Assembly: GCA_034509425.1 (NCBI GenBank)
Contig: JAVTVJ010000033.1
Coordinates: forward strand, 7,375,001 to 7,439,000
Direction of reading: 5' to 3'
DNA: 64,000 bases
DNA from: Eopsaltria australis
Taxonomy: Eukaryota > Chordata > Aves > Passeriformes > Petroicidae
Shown here: positions 26,207-37,127 of the stretch, one piece after another
Position numbering within the stretch: position 1 is the first letter of the stretch
How the letters are laid out: each line of letters begins with the position of its first letter
The notes under the pieces: generated by a model
What the model was told of the DNA's origin: nothing
What the model saw: the letters and a program-made list of their open reading frames with translations, nothing else
Database searches by the model: none
Translations under genes and position numbers: made by a program

Positions 26207-28040
26207 CTTTGGTATTATGAACAGGAAGAAGCAAGTCTGCAGCATTTACTTTTGTGGGACTGTGTTTCTCAGACAACCTTCAGATGCAAGAGAAAAGTTC
26301 TAATCTGCCGTTTCCCTTGAGATTCTGGTAATGAATTACTTCAAAGTGTAACACTATATATGACCTGAATTGAAGAGAGGGAACTTTATCTTATTTTTGC
26401 AAGATCTGCTTTGTCTGACTAAACACTGACTAATTTAGAAGTACTGAAGACCCTTTAAAGTTATCAGAAACAAGGAGGAGAAAAATAAGCACTTTCAACA
26501 AACTTATGATAAGAGTAAATCTACAGATACAGATATATTTTTCTCTCCCCATGGATCAGGTTAGGAGGATAGAGGTATAGAATATTTTAAAGAAATAAAT
26601 ATTTTTATTGTTCAGTGGTAGTCATGGACACTACTGTAAAAGATTTTCCTTCCCAGGGGTGACCTTTCTTCTTCAAGCACCATAAGATAACACCTAGCTT
26701 ATGAGCAATATCTGAATAATAGTAAAAGAAACTGTATTTCACCATCTACAAATATAAGTAAAAGCAGAATATATTTCCTTGCAAAATATATTTTAAAGTC
26801 TTTTATTTCAATACTAACCTTTGTTCGTATACAATAACATAAATAAAGAAGGCAAAGTTTAATATTTTTTATGATGATAACATAAGAGTTTCATATCAAA
26901 TAAAATGTTATTAAAATTCTTATAACCCACACTTGGCACCAGCTGGGGTTACTCATAGGAAGCATTTGCTGATCACATTCTGTAATGTACTAGAGACAAA
27001 CAGGGTCTCACACACCTTTAAATAGATTTTAACTAAAGATATTGCCCCCTGTAAAGGAAAAAAAGAAGAGTATCGCTAACAACAAAATCATTATCTTCAA
27101 TACTGGTAATACACCTAATTCTATCTTACCCTTTCCCGAGTAAGTTTCCTGATCAGATAATTAGATTCTACTAAAAACGGATAAATGGTTTTCTTTTAAG
27201 GAGTCAGTCTCTCCTCCTGAATTCAGAGAGATCCTTTCCTGTACAGTTCTAACAACTATGATACAATTTGCTTGATAAACAAAGAAAAAACTATTTACAT
27301 CCATCTATGGTCAGATGGAATGAATAAAACATGTCTTCACTTCCAGGTAACAACTCAATTTCTATCAGTTTTTAATAAGTGGGACTTTGCTCTAAAAATG
27401 TGTTTTTAATTTTAAAGGCCACATTAAACCACTCTGTATTAAGTAAAAATACCTTAAAATTTAAAATAATGTTCAGAAACTACACTTGCTGCCAACATCT
27501 GAAAGCAAATCAGGTCACTAAAAAGAAACCAATTGGTTTATCCACTGGAATGAAAGATTCTCTTGAAATGACAAAATATGTTTTGACTTCTGGCCTTTTC
27601 TGACAGTGTTTGCAACTATTTTTCATTTAACTTTTTGCTGATGTTCAAAACTGAAGAACTGTGTTCACAATATAAAAAGGAGAATTATTTTTCCTCTAGT
27701 GGGTGAAGCTGTAAAGAGTATGAGACTGAGACCTCAGAGACTTAAAACTCTTAAGGATCTGATGATATCAACAAATAAAATACCTAAGCACAGATACCAT
27801 TTCCTTTACTGAATAATTTATTTCTAAAGCCAAACCACTTTTCTTTCTTACCTGCTCACACTTTTAATGTAGCTCTATTGAACTATTTCAAAACCATTTT
27901 ACTTGAACTCAAGGTAAAAAAAGTACAGTAAATAATACTATATCATATAATAATACAATATTGAGTAATACAAAATATTTTTTCTCTGTATGGCAGGCAA
28001 TAATTTAATGAATCAAAATCACAAACCCTGGCTTACACAT

Positions 28041-28067
28041 TGTTATAAATTAAAGCAATTTATAACA
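28041..28067. repeat. Perfect 11-bp inverted repeat with 5-nt loop
   Basis: TGTTATAAATT, loop AAAGC, AATTTATAACA. The arms are exact reverse complements, giving a small AT-rich hairpin in RNA from either strand. Confidence 0.9.
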
Positions 28068-28485
28068 TATATACATGCACACATCAAAGCTCAAGAAATG
28101 CCAGATTAACATAGTGATAGTTTGTTGGTGTAATAAGTATTTTAACATAATAGTCCCAGAACAGCATATAACAATCATAAGCCACCTTATTACTGAACTA
28201 GGATGTTAACAATTCTGTTCTTTATAAACTGGATGCATTCTAAATTGCTTATGCTTTTTATAAAACAGCCTTTTTACCCAGTGAGATTTTACAAAATTGT
28301 ACCAAGAACATTTTCATCAGATTAAATTTTTTAAATTATTTTACACTCTGTGTTCACAGCACAGCGCATGCAAATAATTGTGGAAATGTACATGAAAACT
28401 TGGGTAAAGTTACATTCAGGTAACCCTCTCTTTCTCAAGAAATGACTAAAACCCCCCCATGTTTCTACTTTATAGAATATTAAAA

Positions 28486-28510
28486 CATACAAACAAACAA
28501 AACAAACAAA
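28486..28510. repeat. AAAC-rich simple repeat
   Basis: Imperfect run of AAAC units inside intron P-Q. Confidence 0.8.
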
Positions 28511-29105
28511 TCAGGCCCAAAACATATAATAGTTGCTTTGGTAGAAAAATTGGTTTCCTTCGAGAGAAACACAGCACAGCACATTAACTAACAGGCATAA
28601 AATAACTCACGTACAATATCAGAGGTTTACATACCATCAGGAAGGCAAGAAAAAAAGCGAGAAAGGAAGGCAAAAGAACAGGAAAAGATATAGGGAAGGG
28701 AATACTACAAAACTACTTTACACTTCATGTGGTATGCAATATTTTTAAAACAGGCCTGATTTTATTTTTATGGACCTAATATTGTAGCAGAATAATCACA
28801 AACCAAAAGCATTTAAATTTTCCTATATCCATTCCCTTCTCCTGACTGTTTCTTTTTGGGTTTTTTTAAATTGCTTCCTTTTATTTTATAATAATTAAAA
28901 ATAATAAATTGTAGTAAAAGTGGGAGAGAGATTTTCTAGAAAAATGTAGGCAGGAAATTAAAGTTTTAAAGGTGTCATCAGGTCTGATCTCCATGTAACC
29001 TGAGGCGTATACTTATTTATCAACAGTAACATCACATTTAGTTCTTGAAGTGCATTACATTAAATAAGAACACCCAAACAGGTTAGGAGATGATGTTAAT
29101 ATTAC

Positions 29106-29201
29106 CTTTGTAAAATGAGTGGGCAAAGCTCTGCTCAGGAATTAACTTGGCAAGGAATCCATGGTTCAAACTTGGGTGAGGGATAGATGGTATGACCACA
29201 A
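29106..29201 (-). CDS. NBEA: Neurobeachin exon P (96 nt)
   Basis: Completes Val (G|TT) and reads VVIPSIPHPSLNHGFLAKLI, then PEQSFAHSFYK, ending one base into Glu (G|AG). Acceptor TCTCCACAG|TTGTGG, donor AAAG|GTAATA. It encodes part of the linker after the middle helical block. The peptide NHGFLAKLIPEQSF is neurobeachin's. Confidence 0.95.
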
Positions 29202-29321
29202 CTGTGGAGAAAATCATGGAATCAAATGTGAGCCAGCTAGTATTCATGTGTGGCCTGGTCCACTGTGGATCCATGACAGATATCCTATCTCATTGAAACA
29301 TGCAAATATGGTATTATCAAC

Positions 29322-29340
29322 AAAAAAAAAAAAAAAAAAA
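29322..29340. repeat. Poly-A run of 19
   Basis: Nineteen adenines on the plus strand (poly-T in the NBEA sense), 120 bp upstream of exon P in the transcript direction. No retroposed body is seen beside it. Confidence 0.9.
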
Positions 29341-29444
29341 GCATTTCTAAAAGAAAAAAAGCAATTTCTGTATCAAGAGATAGGAAACAGCATACCTATT
29401 ATTTGGGCACTTCAAGAGCAACATTTATAGGGAAAAAGAGACAC

Positions 29445-29465
29445 AGATAGATAGATAGATAGATA
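29445..29465. repeat. (AGAT)5 microsatellite
   Basis: Five AGAT units plus one base in intron O-P. Tetranucleotide repeats of this kind are often polymorphic. Confidence 0.9.
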
Positions 29466-30617
29466 TAAACAAGCAAATAGGCAGACAATCATGGATGAAA
29501 GTAGCAGTTTCTTAGTTCAGAACCATAGCAATTAATCAGGAAGGCAAAAAAAATTATGATTTCTCTTAACTGACTACATTCATGTAGTCTCCTTTAAATG
29601 GGAAGCCTACAAGCACACTGACTTTAGAAAATCATATAAATGTAGCAAATTAAAACACCATGATGAATCATAAAATAATGACTAAATGTAAATATGACAC
29701 AAATTGGAAGAAAAATTCTATGAAGAATGAAAATTAGCAACTCCATAAATGAAGAAAGCAATTAAAGAGCAATACAAGAACAAAAACATACACAAAAAAT
29801 TTGTGGACAAATTCAGCTCCTGTTTTCAACTCTTTTAACACAGAAGGTACAGTTATAATCAATCTAATAAGACTTGAAAATAAAATACTGGCCTGAGTGC
29901 AAAATATTTGAAACAAAGAGGGGTAAAGTTTGCATCCCTCACTTCTAACAGGTTCTGAGAGCTAACAGACTCCCTTCCCTTTTGGGCTGAAAAACGCATG
30001 CCAGTAAAACCATTACTACTAAAACAAATCACAAACAGCTCAGTCAAAGAAGGCAATAGCAAATTTTTTTTATTATCTTGTTACCATAGGCTTTAAAATG
30101 CAGGCACCAATACAGTAGGAGTCCAAGAAAGTACTCAGTCCTCTACTACTACTACCCTTTCACAAACCTCACTCAAACAAAATGAGCTCATGTGGGCAAG
30201 CAGCTGTGTATTCTGTTTATTCACTTCATGGTATAAAGATATCTTTTCTTCCTAACGTATAACAGATTCAGGAAGATTTTTGGTGAGCTACTTTGTACTT
30301 TACAACTTTAACTCCAGCAGGAGCCCTGTTTGGTTGTGTTTTCTATTTTTTTAATTATTTTCAAATTAAAGAAAAATAAAGACATAAAAAAATATACAAA
30401 TGAAAATTAGTAACATCCTATAAGCAAATATAGAGAATACCTGAAATATGCCTGTGTGTTTTAAAACCCCAAATTATTATACAGGAAGAAAGTAGTATGT
30501 AATTTCCTATTAGGACCTTAAGCCACCCACTAAAAATACTTTGTAGTAAAAAAATTACAGTTAAAAAAAAAAATTAAAAAAAATAAATCTCACAACATTT
30601 GAAGTAAAAAAAATTAC

Positions 30618-30786
30618 CTGTACTTGTTGGTGAATTTATTTCTTGTCTGATATTTCTACCTGCCTGGCTCCCAGATCTCGCAGTTTCTCGCTGTGGTTCC
30701 AGGATGTCACGGTACTTGGAGACCATCAGAACAGAGATGAAGTAAACCACTGCCAGAGCTAGGAACTGAGCTTGTTTGCTGTCGTC
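30618..30786 (-). CDS. NBEA: Neurobeachin exon O (169 nt)
   Basis: Phase 0 start, reading [56 protein letters not shown], and ending one base into Val (G|TT). Acceptor GGCACAG|GACGAC, donor ACAG|GTAATT. The hydrophobic stretch [14 protein letters not shown] is a buried helix of the conserved block, not a known membrane segment in this family. The second half starts the Ser/Thr/Pro-rich linker. Confidence 0.96.
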
Positions 30787-32379
30787 CTGTGCCAGGGGAA
30801 AGAGAAACACATCTAGAGTAGTGAATATTTTCATAGAATTTTCGTACAAGATCATCACAAGGCTTAATAGATAATACCTTTCTGAAATGCTGCTTCTGCC
30901 AGCGTAGGAGCAAATGGATAATGCAGAAGGCTTAGTGGATTGTCAGTGGAGTACTACACACACAAAGCACATATTAAGTACAGAATTTTGGAGGTAATTC
31001 AGCAACTACACAAATCTCGGTCTCTGGGGAGCCAATGGACTTTTCAAAACAGAGGTTTGACTCTACCCTGAGAGTGCTTTAAAGGCTTCCTGGCAGCAAG
31101 GGCAACTGTCTTCTGCTGCCCCAAAGATGGGATTGTGACGGCCCCTGACAGTAGGAGGTAAAGGATAGTGGCTGAGAGGGAAATCTAAGCTCACTAATGT
31201 TTCTCTAGCCGACATTGGATGCATAAGTGGGCATAACAGCTTCCTGTAAAACCAGGGAGAAGATACCACTGTTTTTCTTCCAGAAATAAATTCTAGCTCA
31301 TACATTCTGATTTCCCTTTCCACAGGAGCTGTCATCAGCAATCCTAGGTTTCCAAGACTGATTTAAGTGAAAGCCAGAACCACTATAACTTTGCTGTCTT
31401 CTTTTCTTCTCATTCCACGTAATCTGCTGTTCAAGGGAAACTGCCATCTACAGCTTAGATATTATCCTGATTGAAATTACGTTGCTGTAGTTCAACTGAA
31501 ATGTCTTTTATTATTATTATTATGTAAAACTTAACATGATAAAAATTAAGACTTCAGTTTCTATCTACTCCTGCAGTAGTTTCATCTTTTCTCAACTCCA
31601 CAAGTATGTACTTTCTACTACAAATCCAGCGCTTGTTTTCCATGTTTTCTGGGTGTTATTTAATCTGGCTGCGTGTTTTTTGCAATTCTTAAAATAACTA
31701 GAAATTCTCTTATTAATTTCTTTCATATAAGTTCCAGAAACATGATTCTTGTACTCTTTCTCCATTAGTTAAGTAAAGAATAGGTGACAGAAGATTGCTA
31801 CTTTGAACTCAGGTTGGAGAAGTTTAAACGTAACATATGTAGTTGCAGGTATACAATTATAATTCCTATTGTACTACATTCAAAAACAAGTGCATTGTGG
31901 TGCCATTTTGTGCTAAAAACCATTGCAAAAAAATCTGAGAAACATTTTTATATATGTTTACATACATAAATATGTTCAGCAGAACTGAGAATTGTGTTTA
32001 CAAACTGATTTGCTGCGTTTCTATAACATATATACTAATTCTTCTTTCTAACCTGGTTGGACAAATACTTGACACCTTCAGCAATACAATTTTAATCAAT
32101 GTAAGTCTCAACTGATTTATCTTGGCTATGATTATTTGGCTAGTATAAGATTAAGGCTGAGTGTTAAACACAGTTAACTACTAATGTCAAATAACATAAT
32201 CAATAAAATTTTAAGTGCAGAAGGTGGCTGATAGTTACAAAGTCACAAGCAGATAGTTTGCAGATGATATATGAAGTGTGACACATGAAGGATATTTTCA
32301 GTTCAGGTACAATCAAAATATCTTTCAAATCATAACTGATGATTTTGCAGAAGAAAGAATTACAGTGCAAATTACTCAC
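30787..32379 (-). other. NBEA: Intron N-O
   Basis: 1.6 kb. The 31020-31340 part is clearly less AT-rich than its surroundings, with runs such as CTTCTGCTGCCCCAAAG. It has no recognised repeat or exon. The remainder is AT-rich. Confidence 0.7.
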
Positions 32380-32487
32380 CACATCACGAAAAACAACTGC
32401 TCGTAGACGATTAATATCAACATCCTGAAGAAGCCTATCAGGGTCTTTTATGGGAGAAAGATTTCCAGGGACATTTTCAAGGGGAGT
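32380..32487 (-). CDS. NBEA: Neurobeachin exon N (108 nt)
   Basis: 36 codons, phase 0 at both ends: [20 protein letters not shown] then [16 protein letters not shown]. Acceptor ATTTTTAG|ACTCCC, donor GATGTG|GTGAGT. It encodes part of the conserved middle region. Because both ends are phase 0 and the length is a multiple of three, skipping would keep the frame. It leads straight into DDSKQAQF of exon O. Confidence 0.95.
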
Positions 32488-33746
32488 CTAAAAATAAAAG
32501 GTAGTAAGATTTTTTTTGTCCCCTCAAAATATCAAAGCATTTCTGTTAGAACCTTGACATAATTTTTTAGCTATTACATCCATCTTTGATAATATGCTAC
32601 TACTAACATGCTTTCCACATAATACTCAGGTAAGGGCTCTACAAATAAAGTGATATTTTCAATTATTGTATTAGCTATTTAGATATAAATTCTTACATTT
32701 TTGCAGTAGTTTGGAACAACTGTATCTCTAGACAGAGTTAAGATAATAATTTGCACGCAAAAGTTTGTTTCAGATCACAGTTCTTTCATAGAAGAATGAT
32801 AAATTATTTCTAATATGCATGTGACATTTGAAAATGCTGAACAGAAATATTAAAAAAATGTTTAATTTACTGAGACTTATTACAGGCTACTTATAAAATA
32901 ACTGCTACTATTTAAAAAACATAAAATAGCATGCTACTTTTAAAAAATAAAATGTATTAAATGTGAGGCCTGAACATCTAGAAGTCTCCTTATAGTGATT
33001 TTCCTTGCAATGAATGTGACAATATTGAAAAATGTAATGTCTTTGTGAGATTTAATGAAATAATATCGTGAAAGGAGCTAACTTTGTAAAGGCTATTTGA
33101 AAAAGTCTTTAGAGAAGAAAAAACACTGAATTTAGTAGAGAAAACATAATAGCAAAAGAGAAAGGATCTTTTACATCTTGTATTTTAGTCATGGGCTCTG
33201 CCAAATTATTTCAGATTTTAATTTTTGTATCCCCAAAGTCTTAAAGCTGTGAATAAGTTAAAGAAACAGAATTAGGGAATTAATGACACTGGAAAAACTA
33301 AACGGTAACTTAATATTCAATAAAATTCACTCATAAAAGCAGATAGTAAGTAGTGATGCCTAATATGCATTCAAAGGTCTGTTGAAGCTATTGGAACTCA
33401 GGTATTCCACCGACAGAGATGCAATTGCAGGATTTCATGAAAACTGGAAAGTACCTGGATGGAACAAAAAATCTATGCAGGGCAGAGGTGAGTAAGGGGA
33501 CTTGTTCTTTCTAGTAGGCCAAGCAAGAGTGCAAAATCTGGTTAGAATTGCTCCAGTCACACCCCTGCATCAAAGTTTTCATCTTTTAAATAAGCCTCCT
33601 CACACATTTTTATCATAAACCAGTTAACAGGAAAAACCTAACTTTTCTCCAGTTATTTCAGAAGGCAGTTACAATTATTTTCTGGTTCTAAAAAGCAGTG
33701 TTTCAGACTTGTCATCATTGCTGTTGATTACTTAAGGCTCAGTTAC
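32488..33746 (-). other. NBEA: Intron M-N
   Basis: 1.26 kb, AT-rich, with no feature recognised. Confidence 0.7.
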
Positions 33747-33877
33747 CTTGGTTGCTGCTGAGGCAGTTACACCCTGAAGAGCATCTTGAGTTTTACCACC
33801 AATTATTGACGTCTTGTTTACTCTCTCTCTTTGCCTTTGCCGGCATTCTAAGCAGTTCCTCACAGCCACACAACAAA
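33747..33877 (-). CDS. NBEA: Neurobeachin exon M (131 nt)
   Basis: Completes Val (G|TT) and reads CCVAVRNCLECRQRQRERVN, then KTSIIGGKTQDALQGVTASA and ATK, phase 0 at the end. Acceptor CTTTTAG|TTTGTT, donor AAG|GTAACT. The first half is a conserved Cys-rich helix. The second half is a variable linker that differs at many positions from the mammalian NBEA sequence as I remember it, as expected of a surface loop. Confidence 0.95.
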
Positions 33878-34492
33878 CTAAAAGAAGAAAACGCCAAAAA
33901 TTAGAACATTTTCTCAATATCATATTTAGAACATCAATTAGCACTCATTACTAGTAGGCAGTAATTAAAAATCTGATTAAAAATTGATAACTGAGAATAA
34001 CCCACAAATTTTATACCAGGAGCAGTAAAATTATCAGTAACATAATAAGTGGTATGAATAATAATAAACAGTGAAGATAAATGCCATTCTGTTGCAAAAT
34101 ATATTGAGGTCTACAATATCTGCACAAGTATCCCACTCCTTTTATCTTATGTAGCCTATAAAGAGTCCTACAAATGGAGACTTGAATAAGAAAATCTGCA
34201 ACATGGAGCAAAGCAGCTTTAAGAAAAAATATCATCTGTTTACTGACTTCAATATTTTTACTCTCCCTGAAGATATGCAACTTGGAATATATAAGGAAGA
34301 ACATTTTCAGACATATTTCTTATGATGAAATTGAATCGGCCTTAAAAAAGTATCAAATCAATAATAAATGGGATTTTTATTTTATCACATCAGACTCTAT
34401 TTTCAAGGTCCTTTCCTATGTGTCACTATTTGATCCATTGCAACTCATTGATCTGTAAGTAACTATTCAATACATCCTGCCTGCTGACTTAC
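33878..34492 (-). other. NBEA: Intron L-M
   Basis: 615 bp, AT-rich. The minus-strand open frame at 34011-34304 has no recognised content. Nothing else is seen. Confidence 0.75.
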
Positions 34493-34673
34493 CAAGCCTT
34501 AGGCACTGTCGCATTAGACCTCCAGAAGACATGTTTTTTTCAGCTTCAATCTCACTAAAATTTAGAGAACTGGCAAATACAAGTACATCAACCATTGCCA
34601 TCAGACGGCTGAGAAACGTTACTGCTGTCTCTGACGACATCCCTTGTGTCACTTCAATATTTTCCAATTCAGT
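34493..34673 (-). CDS. NBEA: Neurobeachin exon L (181 nt)
   Basis: Phase 0 start, reading [60 protein letters not shown], and ending one base into Val (G|TT). Acceptor TTTTAAAG|ACTGAA, donor CTTG|GTAAGT. It encodes the conserved helical block of the NBEA/LRBA middle region; [12 protein letters not shown] is shared by both paralogues, while [10 protein letters not shown] fits NBEA. Confidence 0.96.
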
Positions 34674-37118
34674 CTTTAAAAGGAGATAATTGAATTAAAC
34701 AGTTTGAACACAACTGAAATATAAAGACAGCATATACACATAGAAATCTAAATTTTTATGCTTAATGACAGACAGATTTAATTTTTTAAAAAAATCTCCT
34801 ACTGACACCATTAACACAAGTGAAATTCAAAGTAAGACAGCATGAAGAGTGAGAAAAATATTTACATTTACATGCTGTAATAGATGAGAAAAAGTCCAGT
34901 ATAAATGAGAAAGTTATCAGCAATTACATAAAGAGAAAGTATGGGCAGATAATAAAACAATGCATGGTGTAAAAGGGTGCAACATATTCTTATATTCTTG
35001 CATAGGCTATGCATACAGGCAACAGATTAAAGGAATTACTCTGTGTATGGATTTTACTTTTCTATGTTCTTTTACTTAAACAAGCAAATGTGAGGAGTGG
35101 AGTGAGAAAAAACATACAGTTTTGCACTCTGTTTCCATGAATCGATTTTCCCTGGAATGTTTACAGCATATAGAATCCAGACAGAGTCCAATTCTCCAAC
35201 TATGTTTGCTACCTCCACAACAACAACCGAGGGAAAGTAAAAAATGGACAAGTGACATGGCGTGCAGCTCACATGTCTCAGAAAGTTGCTGTTTCTTTCC
35301 TAATGTAGTGTAGGACTCTCCTTAGTGGAAACCGACAGAAAATTTCTGAATGAGTTCAATATTTCTGAACGCTAATATGTTTTTCTCCAAAAAGACACTT
35401 AAATGTCCAGAGTCATGTTTTTTTAAATGACTTCAGTTATTTAACAGTGCAGGTAAGTGAGGAGCAGTCAGCTTAATCCAAAAAATAAATATCTGTTTAA
35501 ACACTTTTACCTCTGGAGCTAGGCAAATTGAAAACAGGAATGTGTGATACTTGTTTATGTCCAGAATTATATGCCTAAATACTATTTCAAAATTTGTTTA
35601 AAGGTGGCTGATTCTTACTGATTGTCAACAAGCTTTCCAACTGCAAGACTTTCTGAGCACACAGTTTGGTCCCTTTGAAAAGTACTTTCATTGTGCTTCT
35701 CTACTTTTATTAATTTCCTAAGAAGTATCTATTAAAAAAATATATTTTGTGTGCTTAAGGTCATTTCCTTCCAAAGGAAATAAAAAATACAGAAAACCAC
35801 AAATTCCTTTTTTTCCATACTCCTAAAACATTATTAGCCTCACTCATTGCTTACTTTTAAGAATATTTTTACATCCAAAATGATAAAAGTGCAAACTGTG
35901 CCAAACAGTATTAAGGAATCAGTTGTTTTGAAAGATGAAAGATACAAAATGGCATGTGTCACCATAATGATAGATAGCCTTTCATTTAATTTCTCTTAAG
36001 GATGTAGCATGTTGGTTACATGAGTGATTTGGGAAGGGCTGTCATCTGTCTGAACTGCCCAATAATATCAGAAAAATAGTAAAATGACAACACTCAGAAT
36101 AAAGATTTTCATGCTATCTCCTATCTTCTTTGGCCAGGGCTCCCCTGTTTATTTTGCAGTGCACTCCTACTTTCTGGAAAAATAGGTTGCTGTGTTTTTT
36201 ATAAGAGACTGGAAGAAGATTTTTTGAAAGCACTCACCCAAAGAAAATATATTTGCAAAAATCTATAGCCATAACAGCTGCTAGAAAAACTCATATGTGG
36301 TTATGGGAACTTGAACTTTGAACTCGTGCTTGAAATAACATCAGCCTTGCCTGCAGTCGGTTGACAGCCTGATGTTGATCTTTGTCAAGTTTCAACTGTA
36401 TTGTACCAATCAGTCTCAAACCTCTCAGAATATCTACTGATTTTTTATTTTTACAAGTTATGTAGCAAATTCACTTAATATAAGACTTTAGGCCATTTTA
36501 GCAAACTTTGAATTAAATATTTATTTTTTTTTTTTACAAATCTCCCTAAAATTTTGCTACATGGAGAAAAAAAATGACTGACAGTTTTTTGACACCAAAC
36601 TTACCATCACTTCTACCGGTTAAGTACAGTACACTGGTATTGTAATAGTGTAATTAAAATATATTCCATTATTGATCAAGCTGTTTTCTAGTATCACCAA
36701 TATTTTAGACAGTGCTGTCTCCAAAACTCATTGAAAAGTGAACTGATCACCATTCTATGACTACTTAGTGTAATTTAAGAGCAGTAGCAAGTCTCCCATA
36801 TAATGAACATGTTCAGGACATAAAGAGTTTATCTACTGACACCTTCATTTATAACTTAAATGAGCTCCCAGACTGGACTACATTCAGTTCAGGAGCTAAC
36901 AGCAAGCACCATAATTGACAACGCATGAAGTTATTAGGGGAAATATGGTAGGCAAAGTTAATCACTACACTTAATATACTCCTATTCACATGCCTCTGTA
37001 TGATATAGGAAAATAATAGTAAGGATAATAATAGTAAAAAAAAAGTCAAATATTAAATGATCAAAAATGAGTATTTTTAAAAATGCAAAAAACTGAAACT
37101 TACAGCAGCAATACTAAC
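34674..37118 (-). other. NBEA: Intron microexon to L
   Basis: 2.4 kb, AT-rich, starting with the competing GTTAGT and GTAAGT donors. No repeat family is recognised. Confidence 0.75.
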
Positions 37119-37127
37119 CTTAGAACC
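37119..37127 (-). CDS. NBEA: Neurobeachin 9-nt microexon (Gly-Ser-Lys)
   Basis: Three codons, GGT TCT AAG, phase 0 at both ends, between exon K (ending SPT) and exon L (starting TELEN). The acceptor is GCATGTCCAG, preceded by a long T/G-rich tract of about 50 nt. The donor is GTTAGT. The neurobeachin protein I remember reads SPTGSKTELEN at this point, which is how I found it. A UGC lies 11 to 9 nt before the exon, the kind of site the neuronal factor SRRM4 uses to include microexons (known for the class). Skipping keeps the frame. A stronger donor lies 15 nt downstream. Confidence 0.85.

Larger units (their letters stand above)
17127..29105 (-). other. NBEA: Intron P-Q (12 kb)
   Basis: The largest intron in the window. 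No gene is supported in it. It holds a possible ancient LINE remnant near 19660-19950, a purine- and G-rich patch at 22885-23220, an 18-bp perfect palindrome made of facing GATA motifs (24421-24438), an 11-bp-stem hairpin (28041-28067), an AT palindrome (26179-26206) and two stretches that look like conserved regulatory DNA (about 21320-21560 and 24890-25110). The rest is AT-rich without a call. Confidence 0.75.
29202..30617 (-). other. NBEA: Intron O-P
   Basis: 1.4 kb. It holds a 19-A run (29322-29340) and an (AGAT)5 microsatellite (29445-29465). No other feature is recognised. Confidence 0.8.
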
